Source of the DNA: Poa pratensis
Taxonomy: Eukaryota; Streptophyta; Magnoliopsida; Poales; Poaceae
Direction: 5' to 3'
Assembly: GCA_947311845.1 (NCBI GenBank)
Contig: CAMZMU010000117.1
Span: forward strand, 73,007,444 to 73,071,443
DNA: 64,000 bases
Shown: in pieces, positions 1 through 11,316 of the stretch
Numbering within the stretch: the first letter of the stretch is position 1
How the letters are laid out: the number at the start of each line of letters is the position of its first letter
The notes under the pieces: model-generated
The model's database searches: none
Seen by the model: only the letters and a program-made list of their open reading frames with translations
What the model was told of the DNA's origin: nothing
Translations under genes and position numbers: made by a program

Positions 1-131
1 TGTGCTCTTTTCCCCCTCCCCATCTGCATCTTCAGTTGGAATTTCAGGTGCACGTGCATTAGCGAATTGATCTAGCATTCTATCAGCCCCAGTATCAAAA
101 GCTGTTGATGCCTCCTCGGTGCGCTGTCGCG
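1..131 (-). pseudogene. CACTA transposase, continuation beyond the retrotransposon insertion
   Basis: On the minus strand this stretch is open and begins RQRTEEASTAFDTGADR, a short charged linker typical of the region after the transposase-associated domain. It joins in frame to the segment ending at 6835 once the 132-6829 element and one copy of the TCGCG duplication are removed. It runs off the left edge of the window, so the catalytic domain is not visible. As it stands the segment is separated from its start codon by 6.7 kb. Confidence 0.7.
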
Positions 132-1631
132 TGATACGTCCAAACCGTATCTATAATTTTTGATTGTTTCATGCCATTTTTATGCTTTTAGCACTTGTTT
201 TATATTAAGTTTATTATTTATTTGGACTATAACCTACTAATAGTTGCAAAAGTGCACAATGTTCTTGTTTTACTCTTTGATGTGTAGAAATTATCAAGAA
301 TACAAGAGGAAACCTTGTTGGAGTCGAATTGGGACTTTCCTGAAATCTGTCTGAGAACTTTTTACGAAGATTTCCAGTTTGACCCTCGAAGATGACGTTA
401 TAAGGAGACCTGGCTTTTACGAAAGTTGTCACAATTTTCCATACGAAGATTTTAAGCCCGAGATCAGCCCAATCGGAGTTCGGACGCGGCCTGTAGGCCC
501 GTTTTGGTGGAACCCTAAAAGGGGGTGACGGAAATCCGAGAAGATATATAAAGGGAAGAAACCTAATTCGTGGAGGACTCCTCCACCCACGAATTTCAGC
601 CACCAAAAGCCACGTTTTTGCCTCCCCCATGGATCCCATCTCCATGGGGGAGGGCTCCCAAGAAGCCATGAAGGAGGGAGGCTAAGGGGTGGCGCTCCCC
701 AAGCTTGCCGGCGGCGGGGAAAGGAGTTCCCCGCACCGCCGCGCCGCCGCCGCCCTGCGCTGCCGCGCTGCCCCTCTCCGCCGTCTTCACCGCCATCTCC
801 ACCACCATCTCCTCCTTGTATTCAGTGGTTCATCCTCCCACAAACCTCTGTACCGTCCTATGTAAACATGGTGTTTGATGCTATAATATTTATCCTATGA
901 TTTACATCATGTTTCCGTAGTTTATTTGTCTTTTGATTGCTTAATTGAATGCATGAGGTTCATTAGAGTTGTATGTCTATATGGTGCTGTCCTTTGGTGT
1001 CCATTATATTTGTGCGCGCATGGATCAAACACCCTAGGGTTGGTAGTATTTGTAACGAAGCGGGGGAAGTTCTGTCGGAGTGACAGAAACCTGAGAACGC
1101 GAACCGATTAGTTGCACGTATGGGAGTAAGAGGACCTTGAACTTAAGGCTATGGTTGGGGAAACCTTAATGCATTATTAGTATTTGCGGATGCCTGCTAA
1201 CAATCCAATCATATAGTACTTGTAATCCCAAGTAGTGGAGTGCATGTATATTTAGCCTCTCCCACATAGAAAACTGCATCGAAGACAATGAACCAAGTAC
1301 CTTCACTAATTAATCTTGGACAAAGCCACCACAATTACCACCACTTTTCCACACTCATGGTACTGTTAGTATATGGTTACTTAGTATACTTTATTGCTGC
1401 AGCACTAACATTTACTTTCTTGCATTTATTATCTCGCAAAGCTATCTCTCATACCCGTATTATAGTCTAGTATTATTTCCTAGATAAAGTAAACGTTTAG
1501 TGTGCGTAGAGTTGTATCAGTGGTTGATAGAACTTGAGAGAATACTAATCCTACCTTTAGCTCCTCGTTGGGTTCGACACTCTTACTTATCGAAAAGGCT
1601 GCACGCGATCCCCTATACTTGTGGGTTATCA
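132..1631 (+). repeat. 5' LTR of the LARD-like element
   Basis: 1500 bp, TG...CA ends. A TATA box (TATATAAA) at 545-552 is well placed to start transcription inside the LTR. The apparent open frames within it repeat in the right LTR and are not genes. Confidence 0.92.
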
Positions 1632-1641
1632 AGACCTTTTC

Positions 1642-1659
1642 TGGCGCCGTTGCCGGGGA
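1642..1659 (+). promoter_or_regulatory. Primer binding site, tRNA-Asp type
   Basis: TGGCGCCGTTGCCGGGGA lies 10 nt after the left LTR. It is the complement of the 3' end of plant tRNA-Asp (CCCCGGCAACGGCGCCA), a primer used by several plant Ty3/gypsy lineages. It therefore hints at a gypsy-type parent. Confidence 0.85.
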
Positions 1660-4600
1660 GCCATAGCGTAGGTTAATGTTCTTGTGTGCACTTGTTTGCT
1701 TTATCTCTAAGTAGTTTTTATTTTCAGTATCAAGTTGTTCTTTATCTTACTATGGATAGGGAATGCGAATTACAAAAAAAATTAGGTGTAGTTGTTATCT
1801 AAAAACGTTTTCAAAAAGAAAAGTGATTGGAAAGATGAGTAATGGTTAAATGGGGGTCGACCTTGAACACTTGTGTTCATGCCTATGAAACCAAAACAAA
1901 TCTTTACATGGAAGCTTTTCATTAAAAACATGTAAATATTGTAAATATTGTGTATATACCTCTGTACATAAAAATAAAATGCTAATTATAGTCTTTAGTT
2001 AATTGAAAGTTGATAGTTTTACTTTGCTGTCCAGAAACAGATTTTCTATGCTCCACCGTATTAAATGTTTAAAATCACCAGAACGTGATCTTGATTTGAA
2101 ATTTCTTGAGTGCAAAGTGATGCTTGTTAGCTTTCTTTCATTAGACTAACTTTTTCTGATTTAAGTTACGTAGATAGGTCGAAAAATTCGATCTTTACTG
2201 ACTGTTCAGTTTAGACAGATTTTGTGCTTCTCTGTAAATAAAATCGTGATAAATCTCAGAATAGTATTTTGACTTGAAAATTTTTGTGCATAAACCTGAG
2301 ATTATTATCTTTCTTTCATTAGACTAGAGTTTTTAGATTTGAGCTACTTAACTATCTCGTTGAATGCCATGTTTACGGACTGTTCAGTTTTGACAGATTT
2401 CTTTGTTTATTCAATATTGTACTTGGTGTTGTTAGTTTCATTAGTTTTTCGACGGACAACGGAAATCATGAACATCTTAGTATATACAGTGACTAATGTT
2501 GAGTAAAGATTATAAAACATGTCAATGCTTGAACATGGGTGGATTTTATTTAATGAGTACTAACCCTACTAATGAGTTTTGTGAAGTTTTATGTGGATGT
2601 AGCTTATAAGATCTAATCAATATGGTGATATGAGATGAATAAGAAGACGCAAGAGCTCAAGCTTGGGGATGTGTAGGTGCATCCCAAGAACATATTCAAG
2701 AAGATACAATCATCTAAGCTTGGGGATGCCCGAGTCATCCCCCTATTCATCAACTAACATGAGGTTGTCTCGTTCATACTCTATATTACCCGTCCACATG
2801 ATATGTATTGTCTTAACTTGTATTATAATTGCTTTTATATGTCTTGGTTTTACCTTCTTTAGTTTTATTAGGCTCCTTATTTGGTTTCGATTGCTTCTTT
2901 ACTTTCACTTATAAATTCAAAATAACAAAAATATTTTCTTTTGTTTTGCTTCTTTGTTTGGTTCTTTATTTTAATTTTATTTGGGTTTTACTTTTGATTT
3001 TTATTTAGAGTTTTCCTTGTTGTAGCTAGCATGTTTAGGTCTTGCTTAGCCTCTGGTTTCTTAGTTTATCAAAAATAAAGTACCAAGTTTTATCCATTTA
3101 GCTTAGTTGATACATATGTAAAAAGCGATTTTCTATTTTCGGTATCTACTGCTTATTGCGCGATTTTTCATATTTTACTGGAAGCTCTAAAAATCACGAA
3201 AAAATTACTGATGTTGTAGCACCTAATCCTCTGCATGTACAAACATTGGCTAAAATATCGGGCATGTTTAAGTGCACCTAAAAATTACGTTTGCCAGCTG
3301 CTGTTTTTCTGGACAGATTCTGACCTTTGTTGCAAGAGTGGCCTCTTTTCATTTTCATTTGATTTTTAATGGTTCTTACCTTTCATTTATAAGTTGGCCA
3401 TTTAAGCAACCTTTCTGTAGCTTAAAAACAAAATTTTATTTGGTTTAATAGCAGCACTTGGGAAATATTATCTATTGTACTAATGTCTAACCGCAGAAAA
3501 GAATGGGAAAGTTTTTGTGTTGAAGTTTTTTCACAGAGAATGAAGGAACACCAAACTATGGAATATTGAAGAATTACCAAAGTCATAAGCTTGGGGATGT
3601 CCCCGCATCCCTCTTCATCAATAACCACTCGGTTAGCAAACCTTCAAACTTTGTTTTTTGAGCAACATATGAACTTGACTAAACTTGAAGCGGCTGTATT
3701 TTATTATCTATTTATCTTAGCATCAAACACCGGTTACATTAATAAGTGGATCGTCACATATTTTATTTATCCTCTGTTCTCATCGTTTACTTGGTTAATG
3801 TATCATTTGTTAAAACTTAAAAATGATGTGTGAATGATATTGTTTAGTAGTTTATGTTTTCTTATGGTTGGCCTCAACTAGCTAATAGTGCATATCATGT
3901 CATATAGATATTTACATGCATTGTTCTTTTCGTAAAACGGTATGGCAGGACGGTATCCTCCTCTGAATCATTCACTTGAATCGACTTGGCACATGCTCAC
4001 ACATGTTATGACTGAAAAATAAAAGTCAATTAAGCCTTGATGATCTATTTTGCCTCAGAGTTTTAGTATCGTTTTTATGCCTCCGTTAATTTTATTTTGT
4101 CGCAAGCATGATTATGACCGTTATCGCTCTCGTGGTTGTCGCTTCCCAGTCTATTGCTAGCCTTCACTTGTACTGAGCGGGAATGCTGCTCGTGCATCCA
4201 AATCCTTAAAACCAAGTTATCCCAAAGAGTCCACCAAAAATTCCTATATGTGGTATTTCCTTGCCACTCCAAGTAAATTTTTCATGTGCTACCTTTAAAT
4301 TATTTAAAATGTTATTATTCCCTTTTTGTGTCAATGTTTACTAGCTCATTAGAAATTAGTGTGGTTATTCTTTATTCTATTTGTCAAATGGACTTTTACA
4401 CCTGGACTAGTGGCATATACATCCGCTTATCCAATAACTTGCAAAAAGAGCTGGCAACGGGGTGCCCAGTCCCAATTAATTACAACTTTAACCATTAATT
4501 CTCTTCACACTTTTGCCCTGATTCATCAGTAAGCAATGACAAACAGTGAAATACCTGCATGTGTGTAAACCAAAGAGAAAGAGGGATGATCTGCCTTACT

Positions 4601-5317
4601 GGTAGAAATAACGTCCTTCATGGGAGCCGCTCTTAAAAGTCCGTTTGACAGGTAGAATACTGTTCTCACCCGCTACCATTCGTTGACAATTAACAAACAC
4701 CTCTCAAAAATAGATACTCCTCCATGGTATGTGATTGATGGAAGGCACCCGAGGATTCGGTTAGGCATGGCTTGTGTTAGCAAGGTTGGGAGGAGTATCA
4801 AATATTTTATGCAATCTCTATATGTTTTCAAAATCCAAAAAGCTCTTGCACATGACTTAATCCCTGCTTCCCTCTGCGAAGGGCCTTTCTTTTACTTTTA
4901 TGTTGAGTCACCATCCTTTCTTTGAGCACTTCTTCGAGAGCATAGCTGTCGTTCTTAGTGTAATGTGCTTGTCCCAGAATACGATTAATTGAGTTATAAC
5001 TATGATGCTTTTATCTTTGATATCTCTATATCTAGTCTTCACTTGAACTTCAGAGGTGCCTTGGCATTTATGTTTTGCCCTTCAAATTAAGGCAAGCGAG
5101 ATACCATTTTGTCATATCTTTTTACGAACATTGCAATCTTGTTGATGTTTAGAAATTTCATGTTATAAGCTCTTAGTTCGTTGATACTTTTCATTAGGAA
5201 ACATGATTGCTAAGTTTTATTATCCATACATCATGCAATTGTTAAAGACCTGATCATAGCATTTACAATCAAAAATTATTTTGTTATCATTTACCTACTC
5301 GAGGACGAGCAGGAATT

Positions 5318-5330
5318 AAGCTTGGGGATG
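5318..5330 (+). promoter_or_regulatory. Polypurine-tract region of the LARD-like element
   Basis: AAGCTTGGGGATG ends one base before the right LTR, where plus-strand priming is expected. The same 13-mer occurs three more times in the interior (2659-2671, 2716-2728, 3587-3599). Confidence 0.7.
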
Positions 5331-5331
5331 T

Positions 5332-6829
5332 TGATACGTCCAAAACGTATCTATAATTTTTGATTGTTTCATGCCATTTTTATGCTTTTAGCACTTGTTT
5401 TATATTAAGTTTATTATTTATTTGGACTAACCTACTAATAGTTGCAAAAGTGCACAATGTTCTTGTTTTACTCTTTGATGTGTAGAAATTATCAAGAATA
5501 CAAGAGGAAACCTTGTTGGAGTCGAATTGGGACTTTCCTGAAATCTGTCTGAGAACTTTTTACGACGATTGCCAGTTTGACCCTCGAAGATGACGTTATA
5601 TGGAGACCTGGCTTTTACGAAAGTTGTCACAATTTTCCATACGAAGATTTTAAGCTCGAGATCAGCCCAATCGGAGTTCGGACGCGGCCTGTAGGCCCGT
5701 TTTGGTGAACCCTAAAAGGGGGTGACGGAAATCCGAGAAGATATATAAAGGGAAGAAACCTAATTCGTGGAGGACTCCTCCACCCACGAATTTCAGCCAC
5801 CAAAAGCCACGTTTTTGCCTCCCCCATGGATCCCATCTCCATGGGGGAGGGCTCCCAAGAAGCCATGAAGGAGGGAGGCTAAGGGGCGGCGCTCCCCAAG
5901 CTTGCCGGCGGCGGGGAAAGGAGTTCCCCGCACCGCCGGCGCCGCCGCCGCCCTGCGCTGCCGCGCTGCCCCTCTCCGCCGTCTTCACCGCCATCTCCAT
6001 CACCATCTCCTCCTTGTATTCAGTGGTTCATCCTCCCACAAACCTCTGTACCGTCCTATGTAAACATGGTGTTTGATGCTATAATATTTATCCTATGATT
6101 TACATCATGTTTCCGTAGTTTATTTGTCTTTTGATTGCTTAATTGAATGCATGAGGTTCATTAGAGTTGTATGTCTATATAGTGCTGTCCTTTGGTGTCC
6201 ATTATATTTGTGCGCGCATGGATCAAACACCCTAGGGTTGGTAGTATTTGTAACGAAGCGGGGGAAGTTCTGCCGGAGTGACAGAAACCTGAGAACGCGA
6301 ACCGATTAGTTGCACGTATGGGAGTAAGAGGACCTTGAACTTAAGGCTATGGTTGGGGAAACCTTAATGCATTGTTAGTATTTGCGGATGCCTGCTAACA
6401 ATCCAATCATATAGTACTTGTAATCCCAAGTAGTGGAGTGCATGTATATTTAGCCTCTCCCACATAGAAAACTGCATCGAAGACAATGAACCAAGTACCT
6501 TCACTAATTAATCTTGAACAAAGCCACCACAATTACCACCACTTTTCCACACTCATGGTACTGTTAGTATATGGTTACTTAGTGCACTTTATTGCTGCAG
6601 CACTAACATTTACTTTCTTGCATTTATTATCTCGCAAAGCTATCTCTCATACCCGTATTATAGTCTAGTATTATTTCCTAGATAAAGTAAACGTTTAGTG
6701 TGCGTAGAGTTGTATCAGTGGTTGATAGAACTTGAGAGAATACTAATCCTACCTTTAGCTCCTCGTTGGGTTCGACACTCTTACTTATCGAAAAGGCTGC
6801 ACGCGATCCCCTATACTTGTGGGTTATCA
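5332..6829 (+). repeat. 3' LTR of the LARD-like element
   Basis: 1498 bp, about 99 percent identical to the left LTR by eye. It carries the same TATA box near 5743 and ends GGGTTATCA directly before the TCGCG target duplication. Confidence 0.92.
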
Positions 6830-6834
6830 TCGCG

Positions 6835-7096
6835 CGACCTTCTTCCCTCGAGATGCACGCTCCCCATGCAAAATCCAACAATGGTAGTTTGGCATATACC
6901 CAGACTTGGCAAGGTGAAAACCCATCTCTCCCTTTGTTTGGCGAAGACCGTTTTTGCAACATTTGCAAGGGCACCAAGTTGACGCTGGGTTTTTAGCAAA
7001 TGCAAACTCCAGAAACTCTTCTGTCTTACTAAGCCATTCATTAGACATCTGACTCACACCGGCTCGGCCACTATACATCCAATCACGATGCTCCAT
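6835..7096 (-). pseudogene. CACTA transposase, N-terminal transposase-associated domain (interrupted)
   Basis: The minus strand from ATG at 7096-7094 reads MEHRDWMYSGR, then EEFLEFAF, CPCKCCKN and WILHGERAS. This is the order of conserved blocks in the transposase-associated domain at the N terminus of TNP2-type CACTA transposases (a Trp-Met-Tyr start, then a CxCxxC cluster). The domain is thought to precede the DDE catalytic region. The frame runs to the target duplication of the retrotransposon at 6830-6834 and meets a stop three bases inside the LTR. Skipping the retrotransposon, the frame continues without a break at 131. The start is chosen by homology. An in-frame ATG at 7135 is an alternative. 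Confidence 0.8.
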
Positions 7097-7240
7097 CTCC
7101 AAACTGATTAATGCAGACATAGATATATTTAACAAAAAGATTCATGCATCACTAATTTAATTATTCTCAAAACTATAGATTTTACGCGTTGAATGCACTC
7201 ACCTACATCTACTAGGTAAAGCTAAGGCTATCCCACCCGA

Positions 7241-7439
7241 GTATGTGTAGCTTGTGTTCGTTTCCATGTCCTACTCCTATGCAAGACAGAATTTCGGCAG
7301 CACCTCCCCACTGCTCTCCCAATACACGTCTCGACAAAGTTTCGAGAGATTGTGTATCCGGAGAACAACATGGGAGGCGCCACTGAAATTCTGTCTCGCA
7401 TAGGAGTAGAACATGGAAACGAACACAAGCTACACATAC
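7241..7439. repeat. Long imperfect hairpin in the CACTA 5' region
   Basis: The left arm 7241-7310 and right arm 7371-7439 are inverted copies with roughly 90 percent identity by eye (GTATGTGTAGCTTGTG against CACAAGCTACACATAC at the outer ends). The inner part (CAATACAC...TCTCGA / TCGAGAGATTGTGTA) also pairs, so the whole about 200 nt could fold as one long stem. It lies just upstream of the transposase start on the minus strand. Confidence 0.8.
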
Positions 7440-7491
7440 GCGGGCTGTCCAAAACGTGGACAATTCGAAACGGCCACGGTTATTAAAATAT

Positions 7492-7606
7492 AGCTGTTTG
7501 TATATAAATGCATACCCTGGACAAGGTGCATACAAAAATATATACAAACAGCTCTTTGTATATAATGAATACCCTTGACAAGGCATACACATAAATATAC
7601 AAAGAG
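7492..7606. repeat. Two adjacent AT-rich stem-loops
   Basis: The first, 7492-7553, has perfect 15-bp arms AGCTGTTTGTATATA / TATATACAAACAGCT. The second, 7552-7606, has 12-bp arms CTCTTTGTATAT / ATATACAAAGAG. Their loops share a GACAAGG core, so they look like diverged tandem copies. Confidence 0.75.
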
Positions 7607-7615
7607 TTTCATCTT

Positions 7616-8860
7616 TATTAACCATAACCGTTCCGAACGGGAGACACCTAAGGTTACGCGACTTGTTTGGTGAGCTACAGAAAAATGCAACCTAGCAAGA
7701 CAGGCGGAAGATCATTACCCTCGAAGCGTGATCAAGGAAATAAACGGGCAACTAGCTGCTGCCCGAACCCTGCCCTATGTAGTCAACCCCGCTGCATACC
7801 CTGCACACATTATCACAAATACAATTAATAACTAGCAAATATTCTGATGCTGATGTAATGCTCATCCATGATGCATTTCTCCCAATGTAGTGCTTTCTGA
7901 AGGCACTCAAACGAAGTTTACTCCCTACAACTTTGGGCCAACCAGATTGGGTTTGGGTCTTACAAATCTAGTTATGATTTTAGTGTTGCAAATGACATAT
8001 AAATAAGTAATGCGCTATAATTTCTATGTTGCTATAAAATATATTGAAACAAAGGACAAACTAAGGTGTTCAATCTGATTTATGAAAGTTGAATGTGAGG
8101 GTACATATTAAAAGAATTAAACTTATATTGCAGAAAACAATTCACACTAAATAAATCGAACCACATAATCTACTAACTAAAAACTATAAAAAACTGTTTG
8201 CATGTGATAGAGATATAACTCGAACCACATAATCTACTGACTAAAATTTATCACACTAGTTCCATATGACTAAAATCTTATATGAACTACTGCAACAAGA
8301 TTGAACAAATTTTAATTGGTAGAACTCGAGACAAGAAACGCACCTTCGCCGAATTTGAATTGGTTGAAGCACGTGCTCGGCTGCAATCGCCTCGTTTCTC
8401 CGCTGCTAATTGCTCGGCTGCTCTCCAATAATCGCCTGCGTAACAATCAATCGAGAAATCAAGCAGCTGTGACGAAATCAAGAACAAGCAATTCTGTGAC
8501 AAAAATTCACCTTGGAGAGCGGGGTGAAGAGCAGCCGGGGGTGGTGGCGACGGGAAACCGCACGCGCTCGCGGTGGAGGCCGGCCACGCAGCTAGCCCGA
8601 CCCTCCCCCCATTGCTCCGGCCGCGGTGGCGCCTAGGGTTTGCGCGCGTGGGGGCGGGGGGCGTGGCGGCGGCCTGGGATTTCTTGCGGTGGGGGGTGGC
8701 GGCGGCAGCAGAGAGGGAGCAGGCGGCGGGGCCGGGGTGGTGGCGGCGGGCGGCGGCTGGCGGCGGCGGGGGCGGGTTCGTGGCGAAGAAGAAGGCGCGG
8801 GGGGGTTTGGGGATTTTTTCGGCCCGATTGGGCCGAAATTTTCCTTAGTCCCCGCCTTAT
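7616..8860. other. CACTA interior, AT-rich then very GC-rich
   Basis: 7616-8520 is AT-rich without a supported gene. 8520-8830 is extremely GC-rich (GGCGGCGG runs) and lies between a subterminal-type repeat cluster and the transposase start, so it may be the 5' leader or first exon region of the transposase gene. The overlapping open frames there arise from base composition and have no recognisable domain. Confidence 0.5.
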
Positions 8861-8938
8861 CTTCGCCGAGTATAGGCTTCGCCGGGTAGTTTACTCGGCG
8901 AAGACCAAATGTTCGCCGAGTACATCTCTCGGTGAATA
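8861..8938. repeat. Subterminal-type repeats TTCGCCGAG / CTCGGCGAA
   Basis: At least four copies of the motif in both orientations occur in about 80 bp (for example CTTCGCCGAGTATAG, TACTCGGCGAAG, TTCGCCGAGTACA). They match the repeat type beside the terminus at 14197. In CACTA elements such arrays are usually bound by the element-encoded accessory protein. Confidence 0.7.
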
Positions 8939-9005
8939 CCCTTTTACAATTATATTTTTTCCTGTTATTTTTTTATAATTAAATTTTACAATGTGTACTA
9001 CAAAA

Positions 9006-11316
9006 CCTCGGAGCCTAATCCAACCTACCACCACAACCTAATGCATATATTAGGGCACCACCTCTGTTTTGGTGAGGTTCCGACACCCCGAAGCCCCCGG
9101 TTCCGTCGAACCCCCCACAAAGTAGACCAGAACTCGACAGTGTCGTCTACCCCTTCGACGGGCATCGAAAGGGGTAGCTCCAAGGACTTTTATACTTGGT
9201 TGTGATTGGGTGGGCCATGTGAACATAACTAACATGATTTGGGCTCATCTTATGACATGGTTCCCTCCGTCGCACCCGAAACGGGGGTTTCCGCATAGAA
9301 GAGCATAACCTTCCAGGGGGATAAGTGGGGTTTGTGAAGCCGGTCACACCTCGGAGTCTCGATATGTCTATATCAACCTACCACCACAACCTAATGCATA
9401 TATTAGGGCACCACCTCTGTTTTGGTGAGGTTCCGACACCCCGAAGCCCCCGGTTCCGTCGAACCCCCCACAAAGTAGACCAGAACTCGACAGTGTCGTC
9501 TACCCCTTCGACGGGCGTCGAAAGGGTGTAGCTCCAAGGACTTTTATACTTGGTTGTGTTTGGGTGGGCCATGTGAATATAACTAACATGATTTGGGCTC
9601 ATCTTATGACATGGTTCCCTCCGTCGCACCCGAAACGGGGGTTTCCGCATAGAAGAGCATAACCTTCCAGGGGGATAAGTGGGGTTTGTGAAGCCGGTCA
9701 CACCTCGGAGTCTCGATATGTCTATATCAACCTACCACCACAACCTAATGCATATATTAGGGCACCACCTCTGTTTTGGTGAGGATCCGACACCCCGAAG
9801 CCCCCGGTTCCGTCGAACCCCCCACAAAGTAGACCAGAACTCGACAGTGTCGTCTACCCCTTCGACGGGCGTCGAAAGGGGGTAGCTCCAAGGACTTTTA
9901 TACTTGGTTGTGTTTGGGTGGGCCATGTGAACATAACTAACATGATTTGGGCTCATCTTATGACATGGTTCCCTCCGTCGCACCCGAAACGGGGTTTCCG
10001 CATAGAAGAGCATAACCTTCCAGGGCGATAAGTGGGGTTTGTGAAGCCGGTCACACCTCGGAGTCTCGATATGTCTATATCAACCTACCACCACAACCTA
10101 ATGCATATATTAGGGCACCACCTCTGTTTTGGTGAGGTTCCGACACCCCGAAGCCCCCGGTTCCGTCGAACCCCCCACAAAGTAGACCAGAACTCGACAG
10201 TGTCGTCTACCCCTTCGACGGGCGTCGAAAGGGGGTAGCTCCAAGGACTTTTATACTTGGTTGTGTTTGGGTGGGCCATGTGAACATAACTAACATGATT
10301 TGGGCTCATCTTATGACATGGTTCCCTCCGTCGCACTCGAAACGGGGGTTTCCGCATAGAAGAGCATAACCTTCCAGGGGGATAAGTGGGGTTTGTGAAG
10401 CCGGTCACACCTCGGAGTCTCGATATGTCTATATCAACCTACCACCACAACCTAATGCATATATTAGGGCACCACCTCTGTTTTGGTGAGGTTTCGACAC
10501 CCCGAAGTCCCCGGTTCCGTCGAACCCCCCCCCCACAAAGTAGACCAGAACTCGACAGTGTGGTCTACCCCTTCGACGGGCGTCGAAAGGGGGTAGCTCC
10601 AAGGACTTTTATACTTGGTTGTGTTTGGGTGGGCCATGTGAACATAACTAATATGATTTGGGCTCATCTTATGACATGGTTCCCTCCGTCGCACCCGAAA
10701 CGGGGGTTTCCGCATAGAAGAGCATAACCTTCCAGGGGGATAAGTGGGGTTTGTGAAGCCGGTCACACCTCGGAGTCTCGATATGTCTATATCAACCTAC
10801 CACCACAACCTAATGCATATATTAGGGCACCACCTCTGTTTTGGTGAGGTTCCGACACCCCGAAGCCCCCGGTTCCGTCGAACCCCCCACAAAGTAGACC
10901 AGAACTCGACAGTGTCGTCTACCCCTTCGACGGGCATCGAAAGGGGGTAGCTCCAAGGACTTTTATACTTGGTTGTGTTTGGGTGGGCCATGTGAACATA
11001 AGTAACATGATTTGGGCTCATCTTATGACATGGTTCCCTCCGTCGCACCCGAAACGGGGGTTTCCGCATAGAAGAGCATAACCTTCCAGGGGATAAGTGG
11101 GGTTTGTGAAGCCGGTCACACCTCGGAGTCTCGATATGTCTATATCAACCTACCACCACAACCTAATGCATATATTAGGGCACCACCTCTGTTTTGGTGA
11201 GGTTCCGACACCCCGAAGCCCCCGGTTCCGTCGACCCCCCCACAAAGTAGACCAGAACTCGACAGTGTCGTCTACCCCTTCGACGGGCGTCGAAAGGGGG
11301 TAGCTCCAAGGACTTT
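9006..11316. repeat. Tandem array, about 353-bp unit, six full copies plus a partial seventh
   Basis: Units recur at 353, 354 or 358 bp. A marker (GGGGTTTGTGAAGCC) falls near 9326, 9680, 10033, 10387, 10745 and 11098. Copies are nearly identical, differing by single substitutions and a C-run length change near 10530. The first copy lacks about 10 bp at its start and the last stops at 11316. Each unit has a near-perfect inverted repeat CTACCCCTTCGACG / CGTCGAAAGGGGGTAG. Identical short open frames appear in every unit on both strands and are not genes. The array lies inside the CACTA element. Confidence 0.95.

Larger units (their letters stand above)
1632..5331 (+). other. Non-coding interior of the LARD-like element
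   Basis: Apart from the primer site, the polypurine tract and three internal copies of the polypurine-tract 13-mer, this 3.7 kb is AT-rich with frequent stops in all frames. I see no protein domain. Confidence 0.8.
132..6829 (+). mobile_element. Intact non-coding LTR retrotransposon (LARD-like)
   Basis: Two direct LTRs (132-1631 and 5332-6829) each start TGATACGTCC and end GGGTTATCA. They are flanked by an exact 5-bp duplication, TCGCG, at 127-131 and 6830-6834. A primer binding site follows the left LTR and a purine-rich tract precedes the right one, so all cis signals are present. The 3.7-kb interior (1632-5331) has no gag or pol. The longest open frames are short, AT-rich and without recognisable domains. 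This is the structure of a large retrotransposon derivative that must be mobilised by a coding partner. By eye the LTRs differ at only about a dozen substitutions and a few small indels, so the insertion is young. Confidence 0.93.

Noticed and set aside
926..1470. Small hydrophobic open frames in the left LTR, repeated at 6124-6668
   Set aside because: They are LTR sequence duplicated at both ends, with no conserved domain and no start context.
8316..8978. Overlapping open frames rich in Gly, Ala and Arg on the plus strand
   Set aside because: They lie in an extreme GC-rich stretch, overlap in several frames and show no domain. They are composition artefacts.
9006..11316. Repeated 68-113-codon open frames on both strands, at first sight a repeat protein family; also a CRISPR-like array
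   Set aside because: The frames are the same tandem DNA unit read again and again. Unit length (353 bp), lack of spacers and the plant context exclude CRISPR.
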